From Coprococcus_A sp051877705 (GTDB taxonomy: Bacteria; Bacillota; Clostridia; Lachnospirales; Lachnospiraceae), in assembly GCA_051877705.1 (NCBI GenBank), contig JBJEJD010000032.1, forward strand, positions 1-23,130: a stretch of 23,130 bases of DNA, written 5' to 3'. The notes beneath the pieces are model-generated. The model was not told the origin of the DNA and searched no databases. It saw only the letters and a program-made list of their open reading frames with translations. Both the position numbers and the translations under genes were made by a program. Below, in pieces: positions 1 through 7,212 of the stretch (position 1 is its first letter; every line of letters starts with the position of its first letter).

Positions 1-73
1 CACATAGGCCTCTTCCTTTCGAATATAATCTATTTATCATCATAGCATAGCTGTCTGAAATATGCAAACAGGA

Positions 74-110
74 AGCAAAAAGAAAAGAGGACTGAAAAGA
101 CAGTCCTCTT
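74..110 (-). terminator. Intrinsic terminator of gdhA
   Basis: On the minus strand a 10-bp perfect stem (plus-strand positions 85-94 and 101-110, AAGAGGACTG pairing with CAGTCCTCTT) encloses a 6-nt loop. A T-rich tract of pattern TTTTCTTTTT follows. It lies just past the gdhA stop codon, where a Rho-independent terminator is expected. Confidence 0.9.
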
Positions 111-137
111 AGCTGAATGCTGAAACAATTCCGGATA

Positions 138-1469
138 TTATACAATACCATGTGCAAGCATTGCGTCGGCAACTTTTTTGAAACCTGCAATATTGGCGCC
201 TGTTACATAGTCATTTTCAACACCGTATTCTTTTGCTGCATCATCGATATTATGGAAGATGTTAACCATGATACCTTTCAGTTTGGCATCAACTTCTTCG
301 AATGTCCAGCTATAGCGCATGCTGTTCTGGCACATTTCAAGGGCAGATGTAGCAACACCGCCGGCATTGGATGCTTTGCCAGGCACGAAATAAATACCAT
401 TCTTCTGGAGATATTCAGTTGCATCCAGAGTTGTAGGCATGTTGGCACCTTCAGCAACAACCTTGCAGCCGTTGGCAACCAGCTGTTTAGCGTCTTCGAT
501 AAGGAGTTCGTTCTGAGTTGCGCATGGAAGAGCGATATCAACAGGAATCTGCCATACGCCACGACCTTCATGATATTCGGACTGAGGTCTGTATTTCTTG
601 TACTCTGTCAGACGAGCACGCTGAATTTCTTTAATCTCCTTCAGTGCTTCAACATCGATACCTTCAGGATCATATACCCAGCCTGTAGAATCAGAACAGG
701 TAACAACCTTGGCACCAAGCTGCTGAGCCTTCTGGATAGCATAGATAGCTACATTACCGGCACCGGATACAGCAACAGTCTTGCCTTCGATCGAGTCATT
801 CTTGCATTTTAACAGTTCCTCTACAAGATAAACAAGACCGTAGCCAGTAGCCTCTGTACGTGCAAGGGATCCGCCGTATGGGAGACCTTTACCTGTCAGT
901 ACGCCTTCTGATACATTGCGGATTCTCTTATACTGACCATACAGATAACCGATTTCACGTCCGCCAACACCAATATCACCGGCAGGAACGTCTGTGTCTG
1001 CACCAACATGTCTATAGAGCTCTGTCATAAAGCTCTGGCAGAAGGCCATAACTTCTCTGTCAGATTTACCCTTTGGATCAAAATCGGAACCGCCTTTGCC
1101 GCCGCCGATTGGAAGACCTGTCAGAGAGTTTTTGAAAATCTGTTCAAAACCAAGGAATTTGATAATGCTTAAATTAACAGATGGATGGAAACGCAGACCG
1201 CCTTTGTAAGGTCCGATTGCGCTGTTAAACTGTACACGGAAACCTCTGTTGACCTGAACCTTACCGGCATCGTCTACCCATGGTACACGGAAGATAATGA
1301 TTCTTTCCGGCTCAACGATTCTTTCGAGCAATGCTTCGCTCTGGTATTTTGGATTATTATCCACAACAAGGCGAAGAGAATTCATAACTTCAGTTACAGC
1401 CTGAATAAATTCAGGTTCATTAGGATTTTTTGCTTTTACTTTTTCGATGATTTCATCACTGTAAGACAT
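138..1469 (-). CDS. gdhA: Glutamate dehydrogenase (hexameric, probably NADP-type)
   Basis: This 443-residue protein interconverts glutamate and 2-oxoglutarate plus ammonia in the cytoplasm, linking nitrogen assimilation to central carbon. The length is typical of the small hexameric class. Visible motifs are GPYKGGLRFHP (Lys89) and PIGGGKGG (Lys125, the catalytic-lysine motif), VPAGDIGVGGRE around 161-172 with the conserved Asp165, and a C-terminal Rossmann domain with SGAGNVA near 235-241. The start is supported by AAGGAGG a few bases upstream on the minus strand. The gene is monocistronic, with its own promoter (1566-1594) and terminator (74-110), and is divergent from rho. NADP preference is inferred from overall similarity to bacterial gdhA; NAD use cannot be excluded. 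Confidence 0.95.
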   Translation of the reverse strand: MSYSDEIIEKVKAKNPNEPEFIQAVTEVMNSLRLVVDNNPKYQSEALLERIVEPERIIIFRVPWVDDAGKVQVNRGFRVQFNSAIGPYKGGLRFHPSVNLSIIKFLGFEQIFKNSLTGLPIGGGKGGSDFDPKGKSDREVMAFCQSFMTELYRHVGADTDVPAGDIGVGGREIGYLYGQYKRIRNVSEGVLTGKGLPYGGSLARTEATGYGLVYLVEELLKCKNDSIEGKTVAVSGAGNVAIYAIQKAQQLGAKVVTCSDSTGWVYDPEGIDVEALKEIKEIQRARLTEYKKYRPQSEYHEGRGVWQIPVDIALPCATQNELLIEDAKQLVANGCKVVAEGANMPTTLDATEYLQKNGIYFVPGKASNAGGVATSALEMCQNSMRYSWTFEEVDAKLKGIMVNIFHNIDDAAKEYGVENDYVTGANIAGFKKVADAMLAHGIV

Positions 1470-1565
1470 TCTATTTCCTCCTTATATTGACTTACGGCTT
1501 TTTGGCAGATTGTTCGCCATACAGGCCATTCAGTACTTTCATGGAATTTATTGACTCCATGGATG

Positions 1566-1594
1566 ATTATAATATAGTTTGATTCATAATTCAA
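1566..1594 (-). promoter_or_regulatory. gdhA promoter
   Basis: Read on the minus strand, TTGAAT (plus 1589-1594) is separated by exactly 17 bp from a perfect TATAAT (plus 1566-1571), pointing toward gdhA. This implies a leader of about 90 nt. A small inverted repeat, CATGGA/TCCATG (1540-1545 and 1556-1561), would lie at the very 5' end of the transcript. Confidence 0.8.
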
Positions 1595-1926
1595 TCCTTT
1601 TCAGTGCTAAACTGTAAAAAAATAGAATTTTTGTTAAAAGTTTCCTTCATAAAACTCTGAAAACATTTGATAAATACACATTTTTTTTATGAAAAATTGC
1701 AGGAAAAGTAATTAAACTTTCAAATTGTAAAAATATGGAAGAAAAAGTGCTCAAAAATAAGCAGAAAAATGTTGAAAAGTTATACTTTCTATTTTTTACC
1801 AAATCATGTATAATAGATTCAGACCAGTCGGTCTTTCTATTTTCTTTAAGAATTTCGATTTATTTTCCAATATATTTTCATTGAAGGTTTTGAAAGTAAA
1901 ATAACGGTCGGAATATGGAGGTATGT
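1595..1926. other. AT-rich divergent intergenic region between gdhA and rho
   Basis: Roughly 330 nt of very AT-rich sequence without a supported gene. A probable rho promoter has TATAAT at 1809-1814, but the -35 at 1786-1791 (TTTCTA) is weak. Just downstream a tiny hairpin (AGACC 1821-1825, GGTCT 1830-1834) is followed by a T-rich stretch. It is too weak to call a terminator. Nothing else is recognisable. Confidence 0.5.
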
Positions 1927-3492
1927 ATGACTGAAAAATACGATACATTATCAGTTGTTCAGCTGCGGGAAATGCTTAAGGCGCATGGTGTGAAAAATAC
2001 ATCTGCGATGCGTAAAGCGCAGCTGGTACAGCTTGTGAATGAACTGGAGACTAAAGGCCAGCAGGCAGAGAGATCTGCAGAAGACAGGCAGCCGGAAGAA
2101 AACAGGCAACAGAAACCTGCAGAAGACAGGCAGCCGGAGCAGCGGGAAGCTGAAGAGAACAGACGTCAGGATTTTGCCCAGAGAGGACGTACGGAGAGAA
2201 GACGTCAGGATATGTCAGGAAGAAAGCAGATTTCCGGACGGAGAAATGAAAATTACACATCGGGAGAAGGAACAGAAGAAGAGAGGCGTTATCAACGGAA
2301 CCGGGGTACAACAGAATCGCTGAAATCCATTGAGGAGACGGAGATTCCGGGTTATAGTCAGCTTGACAGCGGAATGATGGCCAATGGTATTCTGGAGGTC
2401 ATACCGGAAGGCTTTGGATTTATCCGATGTGAAAATTATCTTCCGGGAGAGAATGATATCTATGTATCACCTGCCCAGATTCGTCGTTTTAATTTGAAAA
2501 CAGGTGATATTGTTTATGGCAATGTTAAGGTTAAGACAGAGAAAGAGAAGTTCAGTGCGCTGCTGTATGTACGGTCTGTCAATGGCCGACATCCGTCGGA
2601 AGCTCAGAAACGCTGTAATTTTGAGGATATGACGCCAATTTTTCCGAACAGCAGAATTTGTCTTGAAACACCGGACGCACCGGTATCCATGAGAATCATG
2701 GACCTTGTTTCTCCGATAGGACGCGGACAGAGAGGTATGATCGTGTCGCCTCCGAAGACGGGTAAGACGACATTGCTGAAGCAGGTGGCAAAGGCTATTA
2801 ATACCAATTATCCGGATATGAATATGATTATTCTTCTGATTGATGAACGTCCTGAAGAAGTGACAGATATCAAGGAATATATCGAGGGAAAAAATGTTGA
2901 GGTCATTTATTCTACTTTTGATGAGCTGCCTGAACACCATAAGAGGGTATCGGAGATGGTACTGGAGCGGGCAAAACGTCTGGTTGAACATAAAAAGGAT
3001 GTGGTTATCCTTCTGGACAGTATTACACGTCTGGCAAGGGCATATAATCTGACAGTTCCGCCAAGCGGGCGTACGCTTTCAGGAGGTCTTGATCCGGCAG
3101 CACTTCATATGCCGAAGAAGTTTTTTGGAGCCGCGAGAAATATGCGTGAAGGCGGCAGCCTGACGGTTCTGGCAACAGCCCTTGTGGAGACGGGAAGTAA
3201 AATGGATGACGTGGTTTTTGAGGAATTTAAAGGTACCGGCAATATGGAACTTGTGCTTGACAGGAAGCTGTCTGAAAAGCGCATTTTTCCGGCCATCAGT
3301 ATTCCACGTTCCGGAACCAGAAGGGAGGAACTGCTGCTGGAGAAGGATTCACTGGAAGCTATGTACATTATGCGAAAAGCCTTGAATGGTATGAAGTCCG
3401 ATGAAGCGCTTGAGCGCATTCTGGATATGTTTATGCGGACAAAAAATAATCAGGAATTTGTTCAGATGATGCGTCATACAAAGTTTATTTGA
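1927..3492 (+). CDS. rho: Transcription termination factor Rho
   Basis: A 521-residue hexameric RNA helicase that ends transcription at Rho-dependent sites. Residues 1-42 form a Rho_N (SAP-like) domain. Residues about 43-145 are a low-complexity Glu/Arg/Gln-rich insertion. Residues about 150-220 are the cold-shock-like primary RNA-binding domain (GFGFIR near 162). The ATPase core has a Walker A SPPKTGKTT at 274-282, LLIDERPEEV near 303-312 and LLDSITRLARAYN further on, followed by the R-loop and Q-loop region. ATG 1927 is preferred over the in-frame ATG at 1915 because GGAGG at 1917-1921 lies 5 nt before 1927 and overlaps the upstream codon. It leads the rpmE-prmC-prfA cluster. Confidence 0.97.
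   Translation: MTEKYDTLSVVQLREMLKAHGVKNTSAMRKAQLVQLVNELETKGQQAERSAEDRQPEENRQQKPAEDRQPEQREAEENRRQDFAQRGRTERRRQDMSGRKQISGRRNENYTSGEGTEEERRYQRNRGTTESLKSIEETEIPGYSQLDSGMMANGILEVIPEGFGFIRCENYLPGENDIYVSPAQIRRFNLKTGDIVYGNVKVKTEKEKFSALLYVRSVNGRHPSEAQKRCNFEDMTPIFPNSRICLETPDAPVSMRIMDLVSPIGRGQRGMIVSPPKTGKTTLLKQVAKAINTNYPDMNMIILLIDERPEEVTDIKEYIEGKNVEVIYSTFDELPEHHKRVSEMVLERAKRLVEHKKDVVILLDSITRLARAYNLTVPPSGRTLSGGLDPAALHMPKKFFGAARNMREGGSLTVLATALVETGSKMDDVVFEEFKGTGNMELVLDRKLSEKRIFPAISIPRSGTRREELLLEKDSLEAMYIMRKALNGMKSDEALERILDMFMRTKNNQEFVQMMRHTKFI
2075..2138 (+). repeat. In-frame direct repeat inside the Rho insertion
   Basis: A 22-nt sequence beginning CTGCAGAAGACAGG occurs identically at 2075-2096 and 2117-2138, offset by 42 nt (14 codons). 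It therefore encodes a repeated AEDRQPE peptide in the low-complexity linker. This suggests repeat-driven expansion of the linker. Confidence 0.85.
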
Positions 3493-3509
3493 AAAACAGA
3501 AAGTTCTAC

Positions 3510-3538
3510 TTGCAACTGTTGAAAGATTATGGTACAAT
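3510..3538 (+). promoter_or_regulatory. rpmE promoter
   Basis: TTGCAA (3510-3515), a 17-bp spacer and TACAAT (3533-3538). The -10 is also preceded by TGG, giving an extended -10 (TGnTACAAT). It lies between rho and rpmE, so L31 can be made independently of rho. The implied leader is about 95 nt. Confidence 0.75.
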
Positions 3539-3594
3539 AAGAGAGCTGTTTTTTAGCGATGAGAGAGCATTTTAGGCTCAGTTTTTTGATATGG

Positions 3595-3615
3595 TTCCTA
3601 GTTGGCAATTAGGAA
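3595..3615 (+). promoter_or_regulatory. Hairpin in the rpmE leader, possible L31 autoregulatory element
   Basis: A TTCCTAGTT/AATTAGGAA stem (one G-U pair) with a 3-nt loop lies 24 nt before the rpmE start codon. L31 leader elements are known in Firmicutes, but I cannot confirm that this hairpin matches that consensus. The role is inferred. Confidence 0.4.
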
Positions 3616-3639
3616 TACGAATTAGTGAGGTGAATTAAG

Positions 3640-3846
3640 ATGAGAGAAGGAATCCATCCAAAGTATTATCAGGCAAAGGTTACATGCAACTGCGGCAATG
3701 AATTCGTGACAGGCTCAACAAAACCTGAGATTCACGTGGAAATCTGTTCTAAATGTCATTCATTCTACACAGGACAGCAGAAAGCTGCTTCTGCACGTGG
3801 ACGTATTGATAAATTCAATCGTAAGTATGGCATTAAACAGGCTTAA
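3640..3846 (+). CDS. rpmE: 50S ribosomal protein L31, zinc-binding (C+) form
   Basis: A 68-residue ribosomal protein of the large subunit that bridges to the small subunit. It begins MREGIHPKYY and contains CNC at 16-18 and CSKC at 36-39, the four cysteines of the zinc-ribbon form; zinc-independent paralogues lack these. GTGAGGTGAA upstream provides the ribosome binding site. It follows rho with its own promoter and ends at a hairpin terminator with a short T tract. In many bacteria the C+ form is replaced by a C- paralogue under zinc limitation; no such paralogue is in this window. Confidence 0.97.
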   Translation: MREGIHPKYYQAKVTCNCGNEFVTGSTKPEIHVEICSKCHSFYTGQQKAASARGRIDKFNRKYGIKQA

Positions 3847-3857
3847 TAAGACAATAG

Positions 3858-3891
3858 ACAGGTTGAGGTTGCGTAAATCTCAACCTGTTTT
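3858..3891 (+). terminator. Intrinsic terminator after rpmE (weak T tract)
   Basis: ACAGGTTGAG (3858-3867) pairs perfectly with CTCAACCTGT (3879-3888), and three more inner pairs extend the stem. It is followed only by TTTTAA. The short T tract suggests partial read-through into the downstream DUF1385-prmC-prfA genes, for which no strong promoter is visible. Confidence 0.7.
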
Positions 3892-3894
3892 AAC

Positions 3895-3942
3895 ATACCC
3901 GGGTATACGGGAGTGTCTGCAGTATGCAGGATGTTCGTATAC
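3895..3942 (+). promoter_or_regulatory. Palindrome-rich leader before the DUF1385 gene
   Basis: The 76-nt gap holds a perfect 12-nt palindrome ATACCCGGGTAT (3895-3906), an outer repeat pair GTATACG/CGTATAC (3903-3909 and 3936-3942), and an inner hairpin CTGCA-gta-TGCAG (3917-3929). The outer and inner elements can form a stacked structure in RNA. No function is assigned. Confidence 0.4.
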
Positions 3943-3967
3943 GCAGGTATTTTGACCGGAGGTATGT

Positions 3968-4897
3968 ATGCGGTATGCGACAATTGGTGGACAGGCAGTG
4001 ATTGAAGGCGTCATGATGCGTAATGGCAATGATTATGCGGTTGCTGTCAGAAAGCCGGATCAGACGATAGAAGTCAAGCGGGAAGAGTATGTGGGACTGA
4101 CAGCCAGATGGCATATGAAGAAGGTGCCGGTTATCCGGGGAATGCTTGCTTTTGTTGATTCCCTGGTGCTGGGGATGTCAACACTCACATATTCGGCCAG
4201 TTTTTATGAAGATGAAGAAGAGGCGGATCCGTCACAGAAGAAGGATAACGGAAAGATGGACAGCCTGATTATGGGGCTTACTGTAGCCCTGTCGATTGTA
4301 ATTGCGGTTGTATTATTTATGCTGACACCGTTCTTTATTTCTTCCCTTTTCGGAAAGTTGATTACCAGTCAAACGCTGCTGGCAATTATTGAAGGTATTA
4401 TCCGTATTGCTATTTTCTTTATATATATTGTAGCTATTTCACAGATGAAGGATATTCAGAGAGTCTTTATGTATCACGGCGCTGAACATAAGACGATTAA
4501 CTGTATTGAGCATGGAGATGAGCTGACACCGGAGAATGCTGCAAAGTATTCACGACTGCACAAACGCTGCGGTACAAGTTTTCTTCTGATTGTTATGGTA
4601 GTCAGCGTGATCTGTTTTATGTTCATACGTGTGGACAATATGGCACTTAAGATCATCAGTCGTGTTATTCTTGTGCCGGTGATTGCGGGCGTTTCCTATG
4701 AGATCATTCAGTGGGCGGGACGGAGCCATTCATGTTTTGTAAATATTGTTAGTAAGCCAGGGTTGATGCTTCAGAAACTGACGACCAGGGAGCCGGATCA
4801 GGAGATGCTGGAAGTGGCCATTGCTTCTATTGAAGCCATTTATGACTGGCGTGAATTTCAGGCGGAAGCTGCAGCTGAGGGAGAGCAGGAACCATGA
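3968..4897 (+). CDS. DUF1385 (YqhQ-type) integral membrane protein
   Basis: A 309-residue protein of the DUF1385 family, recognised from the N-terminal ATIGGQAVIEGVMMR motif and the HGAEHKTINCIEHG motif in the second half. Both contain conserved His/Glu/Cys residues. At least four membrane segments are visible: around 95-123, 134-158, 203-220 and 225-245. The function of the family is not established. GGAGG lies 5 nt before ATG 3968. The stop overlaps the prmC start by 4 nt (ATGA), implying translational coupling with prmC. The recurrent location beside prmC and prfA in clostridia suggests a housekeeping role, but this is inference. Confidence 0.9.
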   Translation: MRYATIGGQAVIEGVMMRNGNDYAVAVRKPDQTIEVKREEYVGLTARWHMKKVPVIRGMLAFVDSLVLGMSTLTYSASFYEDEEEADPSQKKDNGKMDSLIMGLTVALSIVIAVVLFMLTPFFISSLFGKLITSQTLLAIIEGIIRIAIFFIYIVAISQMKDIQRVFMYHGAEHKTINCIEHGDELTPENAAKYSRLHKRCGTSFLLIVMVVSVICFMFIRVDNMALKIISRVILVPVIAGVSYEIIQWAGRSHSCFVNIVSKPGLMLQKLTTREPDQEMLEVAIASIEAIYDWREFQAEAAAEGEQEP

Positions 4898-5742
4898 CGG
4901 CGAATACGCTGGATGCTCTTTTGAAGTGGGGAATTGAGGAGCTGAATAAACAGGAGGTACTGAATGCTTCTTTGGATGCATGGTATCTGATGGAATATGC
5001 TTTTGGTATCAGCAGAGTGGATTTCCTGCTGAAGAGAGACGATAAACTGGATCATGACAGTGAGGCGAAGATTCTGCAGTATGAGGCGCTGATTTTGCGG
5101 CGGAAAAAAGGATGTCCTGTACAGTATCTGATGGGTTACACCGAGTTTATGGGACTGACCTTTGAAGTGAATGAACATGTTCTGATTCCCAGACAGGATA
5201 CAGAGGTACTTGTAGAAACAGCGCTGGATTTTATGAAGCCGGAATACAGAGTACTTGATATGTGTACAGGTTCTGGATGTATTATTTTGAGTCTTGCTGT
5301 CCATGGGCATTTGGAATCGGGAACAGGTTCCGATATTTCGCCGGATGCGCTGGCTGTGGCAGGAAGCAACAGAGATCGTCATCAGCTGTTCCAGATTGAT
5401 CTGATACAAGGTGATCTTTTTGAAAATATCAGTGGCCGCTATGATATGATCGTATCCAATCCGCCGTATATTCCGTCGGGAGAGATTGATAAACTGATGC
5501 GGGAGGTCAAAGATCATGAACCTCGTCTGGCATTGGATGGCAGCGTTGACGGTCTGATGTTTTACAGAAGGATTGCAGAGCAGGCCGGTGATTATCTGGT
5601 ACCGGGGGGAATGCTTATGATGGAGATCGGCTGTGATCAGGCTGATGATATTACAGTGCTGCTGAACAGAGCCGGATTTAAGGATATTCATGTCAAAAAA
5701 GATCTGGCAGGTCTGGACAGGGTGATTTATGCGGTTAAATAA
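4894..5742 (+). CDS. prmC: Release factor glutamine methyltransferase PrmC
   Basis: A 282-residue SAM-dependent methyltransferase that modifies the glutamine of the GGQ motif in class I release factors. It has an N-terminal helical substrate-binding region (about 1-85). The Rossmann fold follows, with the SAM-binding loop VLDMCTGSGCI near 116-126 and the diagnostic catalytic NPPY motif (VSNPPYIPSG) near 188-197. It is coupled to the DUF1385 gene by a 4-nt overlap, and its target-encoding gene prfA follows after 39 nt. This is the classic prmC-prfA arrangement, though here prmC comes first. Confidence 0.96.
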   Translation: MTANTLDALLKWGIEELNKQEVLNASLDAWYLMEYAFGISRVDFLLKRDDKLDHDSEAKILQYEALILRRKKGCPVQYLMGYTEFMGLTFEVNEHVLIPRQDTEVLVETALDFMKPEYRVLDMCTGSGCIILSLAVHGHLESGTGSDISPDALAVAGSNRDRHQLFQIDLIQGDLFENISGRYDMIVSNPPYIPSGEIDKLMREVKDHEPRLALDGSVDGLMFYRRIAEQAGDYLVPGGMLMMEIGCDQADDITVLLNRAGFKDIHVKKDLAGLDRVIYAVK

Positions 5743-5781
5743 AGAAAAAGGGGCTGTGCCTCAGCTCCGTGGGAGGTAAAA

Positions 5782-6852
5782 ATGTTTGACAGATTAGACG
5801 ATATATTGATCAGATACCAGCAGGTGATGGAAGAACTGGCAGATCCGGATGTTGTTAATGACCAGAAGCATTTTCGGAAGCTGATGAAGGAACAGAATGA
5901 TCTGACGCCGCTGGTTGAGAAATACACAGAATATAAGAAGACAAAGCAGACGATAGATGACAGTCTGGAGATGCTGGATACGGAAAGTGACGAGGAATTG
6001 AAGGAGCTGGCCAAGGAGGAGCTGGCTGAGGCCAAGGCAGATCTCGTGAAGATCGAGCAGGAGCTGAAGGTACTTCTGATTCCAAAGGATCCAATGGATG
6101 AAAAGAATGTCATCGTTGAAATTCGTGCCGGCGCGGGCGGTGATGAAGCGGCTCTTTTTGCAGCTGAACTTTTCCGTATGTATTCCAAATATGCAGAATC
6201 CAAACGCTGGAAGATAGAGATGATGGATGTCAGTGAGAACGGTATCGGCGGTTTCAAGGAGTGCGTGTTTATGATCAGCGGTAATGGTGTTTACTCTCGT
6301 ATGAAATATGAGAGTGGTGTTCACCGTGTTCAGCGTGTACCTGAGACAGAATCCGGCGGACGTATTCATACTTCTACGGCGACAGTGGCTATTATGCCGG
6401 AAGCTGAGGAAGTGGATGTTGAGATTGATATGAACGATATCCGTATTGATGTTATGCGTGCATCAGGTAATGGCGGTCAGTGTGTTAACACGACAGACTC
6501 TGCGGTACGTCTGACTCATTATCCGACAGGTATCGTTGTTTACAGCCAGACTGAGAAATCTCAGCTGCAGAATAAGGATAAAGCATTCAGACTGCTGCGC
6601 TCCAAGCTGCTTGAAATTGAGATTGAAAAGCAGCATGCTGAAGAGGCAGCCTTACGTAAGAATCAGGTGGGAACAGGCGACAGATCTGAGAAAATAAGAA
6701 CCTACAATTTCCCTCAGGGGCGCTGCACAGAGCATCGTATCAAGCTTACCCTTTACAGACTGGGTGATGTCATGAATGGTGATCTGGATGAGATCATAGA
6801 CAGCCTCATTGCAGCTGATCAGGCTGCAAAACTGGCAAACATGGAAGAATGA
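5782..6852 (+). CDS. prfA: Peptide chain release factor 1
   Basis: A 356-residue class I release factor that recognises UAA and UAG stop codons and triggers peptidyl-tRNA hydrolysis. The N-terminal coiled coil spans about 1-100. The anticodon-like tripeptide occurs as PET in VQRVPETESGGRIHTS (about 187-189), fitting the RF1 PxT pattern rather than the RF2 SPF pattern. The GGQ motif is at 231-233 (SGNGGQCVN), whose Gln233 is the expected PrmC substrate. GGGAGG 5771-5776 is a strong ribosome binding site. No clear hairpin terminator follows the gene. Confidence 0.97.
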   Translation: MFDRLDDILIRYQQVMEELADPDVVNDQKHFRKLMKEQNDLTPLVEKYTEYKKTKQTIDDSLEMLDTESDEELKELAKEELAEAKADLVKIEQELKVLLIPKDPMDEKNVIVEIRAGAGGDEAALFAAELFRMYSKYAESKRWKIEMMDVSENGIGGFKECVFMISGNGVYSRMKYESGVHRVQRVPETESGGRIHTSTATVAIMPEAEEVDVEIDMNDIRIDVMRASGNGGQCVNTTDSAVRLTHYPTGIVVYSQTEKSQLQNKDKAFRLLRSKLLEIEIEKQHAEEAALRKNQVGTGDRSEKIRTYNFPQGRCTEHRIKLTLYRLGDVMNGDLDEIIDSLIAADQAAKLANMEE

Positions 6853-6889
6853 TAGTTGCTATTTGTGATCGCTGTCATCAATCTGACGC

Positions 6890-6918
6890 TTGACACGGAG
6901 TGGATTTTTCGTTAGACT
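6890..6918 (+). promoter_or_regulatory. Promoter of the riboswitch-controlled ATPase
   Basis: A perfect TTGACA (6890-6895), a 17-bp spacer and TAGACT (6913-6918). The predicted transcript start near 6925 lies about 25 nt before the riboswitch P1 stem. This separates the ATPase from the prfA cluster. Confidence 0.85.
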
Positions 6919-6949
6919 TAAAGTATCTTAATATTAATGACAAATCAGT

Positions 6950-7062
6950 CATTAAAGGGGAGTAGTTTTAATATACTATCAACATTCGCGGCTGTAGGCA
7001 AACCCCAGGTTTTGGATTGCAGTCTGGTAGTATATACCGCTTTGGTTACAAGACTTTTAATG
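6950..7062 (+). promoter_or_regulatory. yybP-ykoY manganese riboswitch
   Basis: The segment has the conserved features of this family in order: AAAGGGGAGTAG at 6954-6965, ATCAACATTCG near 6978-6988, CCGCTTTGG at 7038-7045 and ACAAGACTTTT at 7048-7058. P1 is a 9-bp helix (6950-6958 with 7054-7062, one G-U). A further helix pairs 6971-6978 (ATATACTA) with 7028-7035 (TAGTATAT). Characterised members bind Mn2+ and activate Mn2+ exporters or homeostasis genes. The 3' side of P1 is also the 5' arm of a terminator, so ligand binding should favour read-through (an ON switch). The Mn2+ ligand is from family knowledge; the alternative pairing is seen directly. Confidence 0.92.
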
Positions 7063-7112
7063 TATGATGTACAGGTTATTTCTGCACATTATACATTAAA
7101 AGTCTTTTTTAT
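7051..7112 (+). terminator. Riboswitch expression-platform terminator
   Basis: AGACTTTTAATGTAT (7051-7065) pairs perfectly over 15 bp with 7091-7105. A second inner helix forms between ATGTACAG and CTGCACAT with one mismatch, and a run of T follows at 7105-7110. The 5' arm includes all the bases used for the 3' side of riboswitch P1, so the two folds are mutually exclusive. Confidence 0.93.
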
Positions 7113-7212
7113 TCCCAGAATATATGGAGCAGCTCTTCCTTTGGGAATTCAATCATCTGACAAACATCCCAAAAGGGAAAAGAGGCATTGTTTAGAAAGG
7201 AGGCAAAAGATC

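Noticed and set aside
117..812. Long plus-strand open frame opposite gdhA (231 codons)
   Set aside because: It is antisense to a clear gdhA coding frame, has cysteine-rich unlikely composition and no ribosome binding site; it is a shadow of codon bias.
1821..1845. Small hairpin plus T-rich run in the rho leader as an attenuator
   Set aside because: The stem is only 5 bp and the T run is interrupted; too weak to support.
4858..5691. Long minus-strand open frame opposite prmC (277 codons)
   Set aside because: It is fully antisense to prmC with its NPPY motif and lacks any recognised family feature or ribosome binding site.
6937..7212. In-frame 92-codon N-terminal extension of the P-type ATPase
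   Set aside because: It coincides with the riboswitch and its terminator, has no ribosome binding site, and the family N-terminus matches the start at 7213 with a strong AAAGGAGG.
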